DNA of 64,000 nt, taken from assembly GCF_000013045.1 (NCBI RefSeq), contig NC_007677.1:744001-808000 (forward strand). Reading direction: 5' to 3'. The position numbers were made by a program, and so were the translations under genes. Shown in pieces: positions 1-8,209 of the stretch. This DNA is from Salinibacter ruber DSM 13855. GTDB taxonomy: Bacteria; Bacteroidota; Rhodothermia; Rhodothermales; Salinibacteraceae. Under the pieces are notes generated by a model. That model was given only the letters and a program-made list of their open reading frames with translations, did not search any database and was not told the DNA's origin. How positions within the stretch are numbered: position 1 is the stretch's first letter; each line of letters begins with the position of its first letter.

Positions 1-290
1 CCCGTCGGCCGCCCGGATGCCTGACCGCAGCGTTTGAGCAGCGTTGCGGTGCTGTGGTTGTGCACGAGGGGCCCCGGGAGTGTCCCGGCGGCTTCCGTGC
101 CATGCGCGAGAGCCACGCCCGGCCCTGCGCCGGCGCGTGGCTTTTCGTGTTTGGGAGGACGGGGAGGGGGCCGGCCGAGCGGAATCCCGGGCTCGTCCCG
201 CGGAACGCCCTTTCGCGGAACGTCCTTTCGCAGGAGGGCTCTCGCGGAGGGCTCTCGCCAGGGGGCCCCGCCCCGGACGGCCGCCGCAAT

Positions 291-1985
291 CTACTGCGCG
301 GCGACCCGGTCGGCGGCCCGCCGGAGGGCCGCGTGGGCGTTCACGACCGCACCGGTGTCGGAGAGCGTGCCGAACGGAACGGTCTCGCCGTCACCGGGAC
401 GAGCGACCGTCCGGTTTCTGTAGGGCGTCGCCGTCTCGAGGATGATGGTGCGGACGTCCGTGGCGGTCAGGGACGGGTAGTAGGCCATGATCAGGGCGGC
501 GAGGCCGCTCACCATGGGGGCCGCCATGCTCGTCCCATCGTTGCGCTCGTACGCGTCGTCGGGGACGGTCGAGTAGATGGAGTGTCCCGGCGCAAAGACA
601 TCCACGCGCTCCGCGCCGTAGTTGCTAAACGAGGCGGCCAGCTTTTCGCCCCCTTTCCAGGAGGAGGCCCCGACTTCGATCCACCGCTGCGCCCGGCCGC
701 CGTCTGCGTAGTAGGGCGACGGGAAGTTGTCGGTCGAGTCGACGCTCGCCCCGTCGTTGCCAGCGGCGTGGACCATGAGGACGCCCATCGAGTCGGCGTA
801 CTGCACGGCGGCGTCGACCACGCCTTTGTGCGGGGAGTACGACTTGCCGAAGCTCATGTTGATCACGTCGGCCCCGTTGTCGACCGCGTAGCGGATCGCG
901 TTGGCGACGTCCTTGTCGCGCTCGTCCCCGTTCGGCACCGCACGGACGGACATGAGGCGCACGCCCCGGGCGACGCCGTCGATGCCGATTGAATTGTCGC
1001 GGGTGGCGCCGATGATGCCCGCCACGTGCGTACCGTGTCCGGGGTCGGGGCCCTCCGCGTCGTTGTTTCCGTACCGCCGTTCGGTCTTGTCCGCGTAGTC
1101 GTCGCCCACGATGGGGCGCGGATTGAAGTCGGGATTGTAGTTGTATTCGACCTGGCGCTCCAGCTGGTTTTTGTAGTCCTTGAGGTCGGAGGGGGAGAGG
1201 TCCTGATCGTAGAAGTATTGCAGGGTCTGCTGCGCCCGACGCACATCGCGGCGGGAGCTCGTTACCGATCGGACGGCCGACTGGGTAAGGCTGTCCGTGC
1301 CGAGGTGGGACTTGAGCACGTCCACGGACGCCTGCACGGCCTTCTGGGCCTTTCCGACCTTTGCAAGCCGCTTGCGGGCCTCGCGTCGTTTCTTCTGAAA
1401 CGTGCGCTTGATGTCCTGATACCGCTGGTACCGGTCCCGAGCGTCGGGGCCAACGCGTGCCGAGTCGACCCCGGCGAAGCGCTCCTGAAGGTCCACGTAG
1501 ATCCGGGTGAGCTCGTACGTGTCCTGATCTACGTTCTTGCCGCCGGGGCCCCCGATGAAGTTCCACCCGTGCACGTCGTCGACGTAGCCGTTGCCGTCGT
1601 CGTCGACGTCGTTGCCGGGGATTTCGTCGGCGTTGGTCCACAGCTTGGCCGCGAGGTCCTCGTGGTCGATGTCAAGGCCAGAGTCGATAACGGCGACCTG
1701 GACCGTGTCTTGGGGCGGCCGGCCCTGAAGCACGTCCCGGTAGGCCGCCCGCGTGTCGAGGCCGGGCCCGCTTCGTGGAACGCGGTCGAGGTGGTACCAA
1801 TCCTGCGGGGCCCGAGAGGGGGCCGGCGGCGGGACGTCGGCCGCTTGGGTGGTCGTGTCCGGGGCCGCTGAGTTGGATGGCGCAGGGGAATCGGAGGTCG
1901 TCGGCGTGGTGGGAGGGCGGCTCCCGGCGCAGCCAATCAGCAAGAACGCGAGAACGAGCGTCGAGAGGAGCGTGGTGGGCTTCAT
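291..1985 (-). CDS. Subtilisin-like (S8) serine protease, lipoprotein
   Basis: This is a secreted peptidase of the S8 subtilase family. The N-terminus is a lipoprotein signal: a hydrophobic stretch followed by LIGC, with Cys19 as the likely lipidation site, then a Pro/Thr/Ser-rich linker of about 40 residues. The catalytic triad is visible: Asp101 in VAVIDSGLD, His near residue 320 in GHGTHVAGI, and Ser near 485 in DGTSMAAP. An insertion of roughly 150 residues, charged and coiled-coil-like, lies between the Asp and His motifs, so the protein is longer (564 aa) than a minimal subtilase. It should act on the cell surface or in the periplasm; the substrate is not evident. It lies 38 bp downstream of the Cys-pair protein and probably shares its transcript. 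Confidence 0.93.
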   Translation of the reverse strand: MKPTTLLSTLVLAFLLIGCAGSRPPTTPTTSDSPAPSNSAAPDTTTQAADVPPPAPSRAPQDWYHLDRVPRSGPGLDTRAAYRDVLQGRPPQDTVQVAVIDSGLDIDHEDLAAKLWTNADEIPGNDVDDDGNGYVDDVHGWNFIGGPGGKNVDQDTYELTRIYVDLQERFAGVDSARVGPDARDRYQRYQDIKRTFQKKRREARKRLAKVGKAQKAVQASVDVLKSHLGTDSLTQSAVRSVTSSRRDVRRAQQTLQYFYDQDLSPSDLKDYKNQLERQVEYNYNPDFNPRPIVGDDYADKTERRYGNNDAEGPDPGHGTHVAGIIGATRDNSIGIDGVARGVRLMSVRAVPNGDERDKDVANAIRYAVDNGADVINMSFGKSYSPHKGVVDAAVQYADSMGVLMVHAAGNDGASVDSTDNFPSPYYADGGRAQRWIEVGASSWKGGEKLAASFSNYGAERVDVFAPGHSIYSTVPDDAYERNDGTSMAAPMVSGLAALIMAYYPSLTATDVRTIILETATPYRNRTVARPGDGETVPFGTLSDTGAVVNAHAALRRAADRVAAQ

Positions 1986-2023
1986 GGAGCGGAGGGTCCT
2001 GACGAGATGGAGGGGACGGGGGA

Positions 2024-2626
2024 CTACGCGACGATCGGGCCCTGGAGGTCGCGCTTCAGTTCGGGCGGGAGGCCGAGGTGCTCGTCGCGGAAGCCGCCCA
2101 GGTCGTCGAGCGTTTCGCTGGAGAGACGTTGCACAAGGGCGTCGATCGCGGGGCCGCCCATCAAGAGGGGGAGGTGGGTAAGCAGCAGTTCGTCCCCCTG
2201 GCAGTGCGCGATGACCTGATACTCCTCAAGCTCGTCCCGGGGCGTGCCGTGCACCACGCACTGGCGCGTCCAGTCGGCCGGGTCCCGCGAGTCGGCGTCG
2301 AGGAGCCGCCCGGTGCGGGCGGCCAGGTCCACGTGCTCGGACAGGTATGCCTGACACCGGCGCTTCGAGGGTTCGGAGAAGGACTGTCGCATTTCGGCGT
2401 GGCAGTCCATACAGATGGCGTACTCGAAGACGGTCTCCTGCACGTCGTAGGCCTCGTACTGGCGGTAGCCCTTTTCGACCAGGTACTCGGTGGGCCCGTC
2501 CAGCAGGGGCGCATCGCAGGCGAGGCACGTGGCGATCGGGTCCCCGGTCTCGATGGAGTGAAGGGACTTGGGGATGGGAATTCGTTCGGGAAGCACAGTC
2601 GAGGCCTGGCGTGTGGGGGAGCGCAT
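2024..2626 (-). CDS. Uncharacterised protein with two Cys-x2-Cys pairs
   Basis: I do not recognise a named family. The 200-residue acidic protein has CLAC near residue 36 and CMDC near residue 70, spaced like a metal-binding knuckle, and no signal peptide or membrane segment. I chose the ATG at 2626 because the upstream in-frame extension covers a direct repeat (2693-2728) and has no protein-like composition. It precedes the subtilase gene on the same strand. A zinc-ribbon role is an inference from cysteine spacing only. Confidence 0.7.
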   Translation of the reverse strand: MRSPTRQASTVLPERIPIPKSLHSIETGDPIATCLACDAPLLDGPTEYLVEKGYRQYEAYDVQETVFEYAICMDCHAEMRQSFSEPSKRRCQAYLSEHVDLAARTGRLLDADSRDPADWTRQCVVHGTPRDELEEYQVIAHCQGDELLLTHLPLLMGGPAIDALVQRLSSETLDDLGGFRDEHLGLPPELKRDLQGPIVA

Positions 2627-2692
2627 GAAGGCACCGCCCTGACTAGAGCAGCACCCTTTGTAAATATGAGCACTCAAGAAGGTTCGGTTCTG

Positions 2693-2728
2693 GTTATCAC
2701 GCCGCCAGAAGTTATCACGCCGCCAGAA
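2693..2728. repeat. 18-bp tandem direct repeat
   Basis: Two perfect adjacent copies of an 18-base unit (GTTATCACGCCGCCAGAA) lie about 70 bp upstream of the Cys-pair gene's start. They could be a regulator site or a replication slip; nothing else supports either. Confidence 0.85.
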
Positions 2729-2856
2729 AGGGACAGGACCCCACAGTGGCAACGGATTATGGACTAACGTGTCTTTCTAGAGGCTTGCTTCCAGAGGCGA
2801 TCTGTTCTCGGAGATGAATTACTCCTGAAGGCAATTCTCACGAGAGTGCGATTGAT

Positions 2857-2884
2857 GCCCCGCCCAGAAGGGCGGGGCTCTTTA
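2857..2884. terminator. GC-rich hairpin, terminator-like or IS-end hairpin
   Basis: A perfect 9-bp stem (2857-2865 with 2870-2878) encloses a 4-base loop and is followed by TCTTT. It looks like a weak rho-independent terminator, but no gene ends just upstream on either strand. The hairpin followed by a short pyrimidine tract also resembles IS200/IS605-type element ends. Confidence 0.4.
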
Positions 2885-3296
2885 CTCCCGCAGCAATTCA
2901 GCACCGGTGACTTTTCCTAGACGCCGGCTTTGCTAGAAAACTGGGCAACGCGGCATTCGCCTGACGACAATGAGGATAAGCAGTATTGATGTCTGTTTCA
3001 CTGACTCGCGGGCTTTGAACTTTCAAATTGAATATTATAGCACAGGCTTTTCAATAAGCACAGACGGGCCATCTGACAGATAGGACATCCGAAAGTAACC
3101 GCAGAGAGGCTGATGGATCTCGGCCCGCTCGCTTCCACGTTTCAGCGGGAGGCGGTGGAGGTCTAAATAGAGGCGTGCAACTTCCCGCGTCGAGGCCTAT
3201 GTTTAAAGCTCTCCTCATGAGCCACGCCCCACGATTCCGCGTGGGACGCTGCCCGCTGAAGCAACTCTTATTTTTTCTCTTCAATCCGACGTTTCT

Positions 3297-4367
3297 ATGA
3301 GGTATGCTGTCATCATGGCCGGGGGTATCGGCACCCGCTTCTGGCCTGTCAGCCGCAAGGAGCACCCCAAGCAGTTTCTGGACATCTTCGGTGACGGGAC
3401 GCTCATCCAAAACACCATCGCGCGGCTCCAGGGGCTCGTGCCGCCGGAGCGGTGTCTGGTGGTGACCCACGAGCGGTACGTGGAGAAGACGAAGAAGCAG
3501 CTTCCGGCCGTTCCGGAGGAGAACATCCTCGCGGAGCCGATCAGCCGCAACACGGCCCCCTGCATCGCCTACGCGGCCACGACGCTCGCGAAGCGGGACC
3601 CGGACGCGACGATGGCAGTCCTCCCGGCCGACCACGTCATCGGGAACGTGGCCCGGTTCCACGACACGCTGGACGTGGCGTTCGACGCCGCCCAGGAGCG
3701 CGACGCCCTCGTCACCATCGGCATCGACCCCACGTATCCGGCCACCGGGTACGGCTACATCCAGTACGACGGCTCCGGGGCGGACCCGCCGGCCCTGGAG
3801 GCCTATCCCGTGCGCACCTTTGCCGAGAAGCCGGACCAGTCCACGGCCGAGCGGTTCATCGACGCCGGCGACTTTCTGTGGAACAGCGGCATGTTTATCT
3901 GGCGGGCGGACACGATCCTCGACCAGATTGAGACGCATCTGCCCGATGCCCACGAAGCGTTCGCCCCGGTCCGTGCGGCCGACGGCGCCGCCGACTCCGA
4001 GACGCTTACCGAAGCCTTCCGGGAAAGCCCGCGCATTTCCATCGACTACGGGGTGATGGAGCAGGCCGACACGGTCTACGTGGTGCCGGGCACGTTCGAC
4101 TGGAACGACGTGGGCGACTGGCGGGCCGTCTACGACCTGAGCGAAAAGGACGAGCACGGCAACGTCATCGAGGGGGAGGTCATCATGCAGGACTCCAGCC
4201 GGTGCTACGTCCAGACCGAGGACCGGCTGGTGGTGCTCGTGGGCATCCACGACAAGGTGGTCGTCGACACCGGCGACGCGGTGCTGGTCTGCGACCGCGA
4301 GAGTGCCCAGCAGGTGAAGCAGGTGGTGGAGTACCTCCACGCCCACCAGTTTGAGGAGTACGTGTGA
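3297..4367 (+). CDS. manC: Mannose-1-phosphate guanylyltransferase
   Basis: This enzyme makes GDP-mannose from mannose-1-phosphate and GTP, feeding mannose or fucose-type sugars into glycans and compatible solutes. The nucleotidyltransferase signature MAGGIGTRFWPVSR begins at residue 8 and is followed by HPKQFL; the FAEKPD motif is near residue 175 and WNSGMF near 200. At 356 aa it has only the pyrophosphorylase domain and lacks the C-terminal phosphomannose-isomerase cupin of longer ManC/AlgA proteins. The ATG at 3297 fits the family N-terminus. It is monocistronic and convergent with otsB. It could serve the polysaccharide locus 24 kb away. Confidence 0.95.
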   Translation: MRYAVIMAGGIGTRFWPVSRKEHPKQFLDIFGDGTLIQNTIARLQGLVPPERCLVVTHERYVEKTKKQLPAVPEENILAEPISRNTAPCIAYAATTLAKRDPDATMAVLPADHVIGNVARFHDTLDVAFDAAQERDALVTIGIDPTYPATGYGYIQYDGSGADPPALEAYPVRTFAEKPDQSTAERFIDAGDFLWNSGMFIWRADTILDQIETHLPDAHEAFAPVRAADGAADSETLTEAFRESPRISIDYGVMEQADTVYVVPGTFDWNDVGDWRAVYDLSEKDEHGNVIEGEVIMQDSSRCYVQTEDRLVVLVGIHDKVVVDTGDAVLVCDRESAQQVKQVVEYLHAHQFEEYV

Positions 4368-4433
4368 CCAGGGCGGCGCCCGGCCGGCATCGGGGGCCCC
4401 GCCGGACTGTCCGGTTCGATGCGGCGGCCGGGC

Positions 4434-5132
4434 CTACACGTACCGGCGCAGGTACGCCATGACGGCGTCGGGGCCGTCGAGCCGCGCGTCGGCCCGCGTG
4501 TCGCCGGGGCCGACCTTAATGGAGACGGCGTCCCGGTCCATTTCCTGGAGCGCCGCGAATGCGTCCTCGTCCGTCACGTCGTCGCCCAGGTAGACGGGCA
4601 CATGATCGGGGTGCTGTGCCGCGATGCGGCGCACGGCGGTGCCTTTCGTTAACCCGTCCGGACGGAGCTCCACCACTTTCTTGCCCCAGATGGCGTCGAG
4701 GACCTCCGGGAGGTCGGCGAGCCAGTCCTTGAGCTGGTCCCGTGCGCCGGACTCGTCCCTGGCCTCGCGGTAGTGCACCGCGAAGGAGCGGGCCTTGTCC
4801 TCAACCCGGAGCCCGTCGACCGACGGCACGGAGGCGCGGAGGCGGCGGAGGGCCGCGGCGGCCTCGTCCGACATGCGGTTGTGGATGTCCCGGCCCACGA
4901 CGCCCTCCTGCGCCCCGTGCAGGCCGATCGCCGAGTACGGGCGATCGAGAAACGAGGAGAGGGCCTGCAGGTCGCGCCCCGTGACGATCCAGAGGGGAAA
5001 CTGCGCGTCGAGGTCGCGGAGCAGGTCCGGGGCCTCGGGGTGGGGCACCGCCGCGGCCGGGTCGTCCACGATGGGGGCAAGGGTGCCGTCGTAGTCGAGG
5101 AAAAATAGGGGGGGCTCGACGACGGTGGGCAT
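4434..5132 (-). CDS. otsB: Trehalose-6-phosphate phosphatase
   Basis: This HAD-superfamily phosphatase converts trehalose-6-phosphate to trehalose, a compatible solute relevant in a halophile. HAD motif I appears as FFLDYDGTLAP from about residue 10, motif II as WIVTGRD near 55, and the acidic C-terminal motif as YLGDDVTDEDAF near 190. I start at the ATG at 5132, which puts the catalytic DYDGT at the usual distance; the longer upstream reading is a low-complexity repeat. It lies downstream of otsA on the same strand with about 145 bp between them. Confidence 0.93.
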   Translation of the reverse strand: MPTVVEPPLFFLDYDGTLAPIVDDPAAAVPHPEAPDLLRDLDAQFPLWIVTGRDLQALSSFLDRPYSAIGLHGAQEGVVGRDIHNRMSDEAAAALRRLRASVPSVDGLRVEDKARSFAVHYREARDESGARDQLKDWLADLPEVLDAIWGKKVVELRPDGLTKGTAVRRIAAQHPDHVPVYLGDDVTDEDAFAALQEMDRDAVSIKVGPGDTRADARLDGPDAVMAYLRRYV

Positions 5133-5148
5133 GAGCGGCCGTTCGTGT

Positions 5149-5222
5149 CGCGTGTTTTGTATTCCGTATTTCGTATCCGTGGGGTGCCACGCATTGCGCA
5201 ATACGCACTACGCAACACGTGC
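5149..5222. repeat. Degenerate ATACG/AATAC-type intergenic repeat
   Basis: Between otsA and otsB there is a run of degenerate 6-7-base units. On the minus strand it reads as repeated ATACGAAATACGGAATAC and TTGCGTAGTGCGTATTGCG. A closely similar string lies at 28977-29020 upstream of rfbA. Function unknown. Confidence 0.6.
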
Positions 5223-5278
5223 CTCTACGCCGGAGCAGCCTCTGGCCTCCGGACGGCAAACCACAGATCACGAGGCTC

Positions 5279-6643
5279 CTACTCCTGGATCGAGTCTAGG
5301 AAATTCCCGGCCCAGTTGTGCACGTCGAGGGTCTCGATGGTGTCCTTGAGCCCGGCGAGCCGCTCCTCGCGCTCGCCCGTCGGCATCTCGAGGGCGGTGC
5401 GGATGGCGTCGGCCACGCCGCCGTGGTCGTAGGGGTTGACCTGCACGGCCTCCGGCAGCAGGTAGGCGGCCCCGGTCAGCTCTGAGAGGATGAGCACGCC
5501 GTCCTGCGAGGCGGTGACGAACTCCTGGGTGACCACGTTCATGCCGTCCCGGAGGGGCGTGATGAGCGCCGCGTCGGCCGCCCGGTAGAAGGCGCACAGC
5601 TCGTACTGCGTGTACGTCCGGTAGCGGTAGTTGACGGGCACCCAGTTTTCTTCGGCAAAGCGGCCGTTGATGCGGCCCACCACCTCGTCCACCTCGCGTC
5701 GGATCTGCTGGTACGACTCCAGCTCCGTGCGGCTCGGGGTGGCGATCTGAAAGAAGCTCACATTGCCGTGGTACTCGGGGTTCTCCTCCAAGAACTTCTC
5801 GAAGGCCAGCATGCGCGACCGAATGCCTTTCGTGTAGTCGAGCCGGTCGATGCCGATGACGATGTGGTCGGAGCCGAGGCGCTCGCGGAATTTCTGGGCG
5901 TCCTGCTCGATGGAGTCGTCCCGGGACATCTCCTTGAAGCGGTCCACGTCGATGCCGATGGGGTGGGCCTCCACCCGGGTCTCGTGCCCGTTGTGCCGGA
6001 CGCGGTCGCCGTCGACCTCCGCGCCGAGCAGCACCTCGGCGCTCTCGATGAAGTTGTCGACGTACTCCTGCACGTGAAAGCCGATCAGGTCGCAGCCCAG
6101 CATGCCGCGCAGCAGCTCGCGCGACCACGGCAGGATGCGGAAGATCTCCATGGCGGGCCACGGAATGTGCCAGAAGTGGCCGATCGTGGCGTCCGGGCGC
6201 TCCTGCCGGATGAGGTTGGGCGACAGCATCTGGTGATAATCCTGGATCCAGATGACGTCCTCGTCGCCCGTCTCGGTTTCCGCGAGGACGGCCTCGGCGA
6301 AGCGCTCATTTACCTGGCGGTACGTCTCGATGAACTGGTCGTCCAGGTTGAGGTGCTGGATCAGGTAGTGCGACAGCGGCCACAGGATCTGGTTGGCCAT
6401 GCCGTAGTAGTACCCCTCAAGTTCCTTCGAGCTCAGGGGCACGCGCCGCACGAGAAAGTCGGGATCGTCGGCCGGGTACTCCTGGCGCTCGGGCAGGTCC
6501 GGGTCTTCGCCCATGCCCACCCACATCCCCCCTTCCTCTTCGAGCACGGGAAGGAGGGCAGTGGTGAGGCCGCCCACCGACGTTTCCCAGCCGTCGTCGG
6601 TCTGTCGAATGGGGACACGGTTCGCGACTACAGTCAGGCTCAA
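5279..6643 (-). CDS. otsA: Trehalose-6-phosphate synthase
   Basis: This GT20 glycosyltransferase joins UDP-glucose (or another NDP-glucose) to glucose-6-phosphate to give trehalose-6-phosphate, which OtsB then dephosphorylates. Family landmarks are VVANRVP at the N-terminus, SVGGL, WIQDYHQM, GCDLIGFH, GIDRLDYTKGI and RDGMNVV...EFV. Homology begins at the VVANRVP strand, so I place the start at the TTG at 6643, giving 454 aa, close to the usual 460-480. An in-frame ATG at 6754 would add 37 residues with no family similarity. A small membrane protein gene lies upstream on the same strand. Confidence 0.9.
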   Translation of the reverse strand: MSLTVVANRVPIRQTDDGWETSVGGLTTALLPVLEEEGGMWVGMGEDPDLPERQEYPADDPDFLVRRVPLSSKELEGYYYGMANQILWPLSHYLIQHLNLDDQFIETYRQVNERFAEAVLAETETGDEDVIWIQDYHQMLSPNLIRQERPDATIGHFWHIPWPAMEIFRILPWSRELLRGMLGCDLIGFHVQEYVDNFIESAEVLLGAEVDGDRVRHNGHETRVEAHPIGIDVDRFKEMSRDDSIEQDAQKFRERLGSDHIVIGIDRLDYTKGIRSRMLAFEKFLEENPEYHGNVSFFQIATPSRTELESYQQIRREVDEVVGRINGRFAEENWVPVNYRYRTYTQYELCAFYRAADAALITPLRDGMNVVTQEFVTASQDGVLILSELTGAAYLLPEAVQVNPYDHGGVADAIRTALEMPTGEREERLAGLKDTIETLDVHNWAGNFLDSIQE

Positions 6644-6844
6644 GGCGATGGGGGCTGCGTGGTCAAAAAAGCAGTGATTGGGCCCCGGACCCGCCCGCCC
6701 GGGGCGACGGTCGAGGCGCGCGTGGGCGCCACGCACGATGAGCGCTACCAGCATACCGGTGCGGACGAACGAAGGCAAGGCCCGTGGCGGGTGCTGTTCC
6801 GCCGCGGTCGACGTCCCCTGGCGGATCCTCCGTTCCGTCGTCTC

Positions 6845-6876
6845 CTCATTGGAGCCCCTCCTCATTGGAGCCCCTC
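6845..6876. repeat. 16-bp tandem duplication
   Basis: Two perfect adjacent 16-base copies (CTCATTGGAGCCCCTC). The stop codon of the small membrane protein gene falls inside the second copy, so the C-terminal GLQ end may have been created or shifted by this duplication. Confidence 0.8.
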
Positions 6877-7182
6877 CGCATGCCCGGCATCGTCGGCCTC
6901 GGCCTCCTGCTCGTGCGCCCATTCGTAGAGCGCGCGGTGCTTGATGGCGTCGCCGAAGAGGCACAGGCCGGCGTTGAGCGCCACGAGGCTGGCCGTGCCG
7001 GCGGCCACCCATTTCCAGGTTGGCGCGCCGCGGCCCTTGAGGAGGGTGGACTGCCCAACGCCGCTGGCGCCGAGGCCGGTGGCCAGGAGGCCGAGCGGGG
7101 CAAGAACCGTCCAGTTCCGATAGTGTCGCTTGGCGGACGTGTCCGTGTCTGGGGCGTCCGTGTCTGGGCCGTCGCGTGTCAT
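6862..7182 (-). CDS. Small membrane protein, function unknown
   Basis: This 106-residue protein has an acidic, hydrophilic N-terminus and two predicted membrane segments (about residues 26-44 and 59-77), then a charged His/Glu-rich tail. No family recognised. It is the first gene of the apparent otsA-otsB group, so a role at the membrane in osmotic adaptation is possible but unsupported. The stop lies within a 16-bp tandem duplication. Confidence 0.65.
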   Translation of the reverse strand: MTRDGPDTDAPDTDTSAKRHYRNWTVLAPLGLLATGLGASGVGQSTLLKGRGAPTWKWVAAGTASLVALNAGLCLFGDAIKHRALYEWAHEQEAEADDAGHAEGLQ

Positions 7183-7240
7183 GGAAGAAAGGGGGGAATG
7201 AATTGGCAGTGGGGGGCGGTGCCGGAAGCCCGGAAGGGGG

Positions 7241-8197
7241 TCATTCGCCGACGGACATGGTCTCGACGACGTCCATGCCGGTGTCCGGGTAGTCGGTAAT
7301 GAGGCCGTCGACCCCGAGGCGAATCAGGCGGCGCATCGTGTCGCGCTCGTTGACGGTCCAGGGGACCACCCGGAGCCCGCGGTCGTGGGCGGCCCGCAGC
7401 AGCCCCGCGTCGACCGTAGTGTGGGCGGGGCTGTATACGGCCGGCACGAAGCCGAGGGCGTCGAGTTGGTCCGGGAGGGCCTCCGCCGTGCCGTCCGTTG
7501 CCAGAAGGGCAAGCCCCACGGCCGGGTCCGCGTCCCCACGCAGGCGCCGGGCCGCCCGGAGGGCCCGCTCGTCGAACGACTGGATCGTCGTCCGGGCCGC
7601 GACGCCACGCCCACGCACCACCTCGAGGACACGCTGTGCGAAGGCCTCCGGCTCGGGATGAAACGTCCCGTCCCAAGCGGGCCGCGACTTGATCTCGATG
7701 TTGTAGAACGTGGGGGGGCGGTCGTGCTCCACCACGTAGGCCTCCGCCATCCGAATCACGTCGTGGAGGCGGGGCTTGACGGCCGGCTGGGGGGCCTGCC
7801 GGGGAAAGTCAGGGTGTCGTCGCCGGCCGCAGTCGTACCGCTCGATATCGACGTACGGCATTTGGTAGAGGTTGTGCCCGCGTGCGTCGCCTTCAGGCAC
7901 CGGGGCCCCGGACGGGAGCGTGCAGATGTCGGGGTGCATCCACGGCTCGTGCGACACGACGACCGCCCCGTCGGCACTGATCACAACGTCCATCTCCAGC
8001 GTCGTCACGCCGAGTGCCAGGGCCCGACGGAACGCCGGAATCGTGTTTTCGGGGGCGAGGCCGCGGGCGCCCCGGTGGCCCTGCAGGTCGAAGGCCTCTG
8101 GCGGGGCCACCGAGTCGGGGGGAGGAGCGGCGCCTGCGGTGGCGGGCATCCCGATCCCGACCGTGGCGAGAAGGGAGAGCAGTAGGGCCGGCGTCAT
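7241..8197 (-). CDS. glpQ: Glycerophosphodiester phosphodiesterase, secreted
   Basis: A GDPD-family TIM-barrel enzyme that hydrolyses glycerophosphodiesters to an alcohol and glycerol-3-phosphate. The hallmark HRGARGLAPENT is near residue 40, followed by LEMDVVIS and later VVSHEP, with the C-terminal motif LRVVPWTVNE and LGVDGLITDYPD. A 20-25-residue signal peptide (hydrophobic, ending AGAA) implies a periplasmic or secreted enzyme of the GlpQ type. It is 12 bp downstream of the S9 peptidase gene on the same strand. Confidence 0.93.
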   Translation of the reverse strand: MTPALLLSLLATVGIGMPATAGAAPPPDSVAPPEAFDLQGHRGARGLAPENTIPAFRRALALGVTTLEMDVVISADGAVVVSHEPWMHPDICTLPSGAPVPEGDARGHNLYQMPYVDIERYDCGRRRHPDFPRQAPQPAVKPRLHDVIRMAEAYVVEHDRPPTFYNIEIKSRPAWDGTFHPEPEAFAQRVLEVVRGRGVAARTTIQSFDERALRAARRLRGDADPAVGLALLATDGTAEALPDQLDALGFVPAVYSPAHTTVDAGLLRAAHDRGLRVVPWTVNERDTMRRLIRLGVDGLITDYPDTGMDVVETMSVGE

Positions 8198-8209
8198 CGT
8201 GCGGGGAGG

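Larger units (their letters stand above)
2627..3296. other. Intergenic region, 670 bp, mobile-element-like hairpin
   Basis: No convincing gene is present between the divergently transcribed Cys-pair gene and manC. The region is AT-richer than its flanks. It contains an 18-bp direct repeat (2693-2728) and a G/C hairpin (2857-2878). It must hold the promoters for both flanking genes, but I cannot assign boxes with confidence. Confidence 0.6.

Noticed and set aside
1-290. Open frames running off the left edge
   Set aside because: Only GC-rich shadow frames with short direct repeats; no supported gene in the first 290 bases.
3051-4346. 431-codon minus-strand frame over manC
   Set aside because: Shadow frame; manC on the plus strand has all family motifs.
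5149-5222. Possible CRISPR or regulatory array between otsA and otsB
   Set aside because: Units are 6-7 bases, degenerate and spacer-free; reported as a repeat only.
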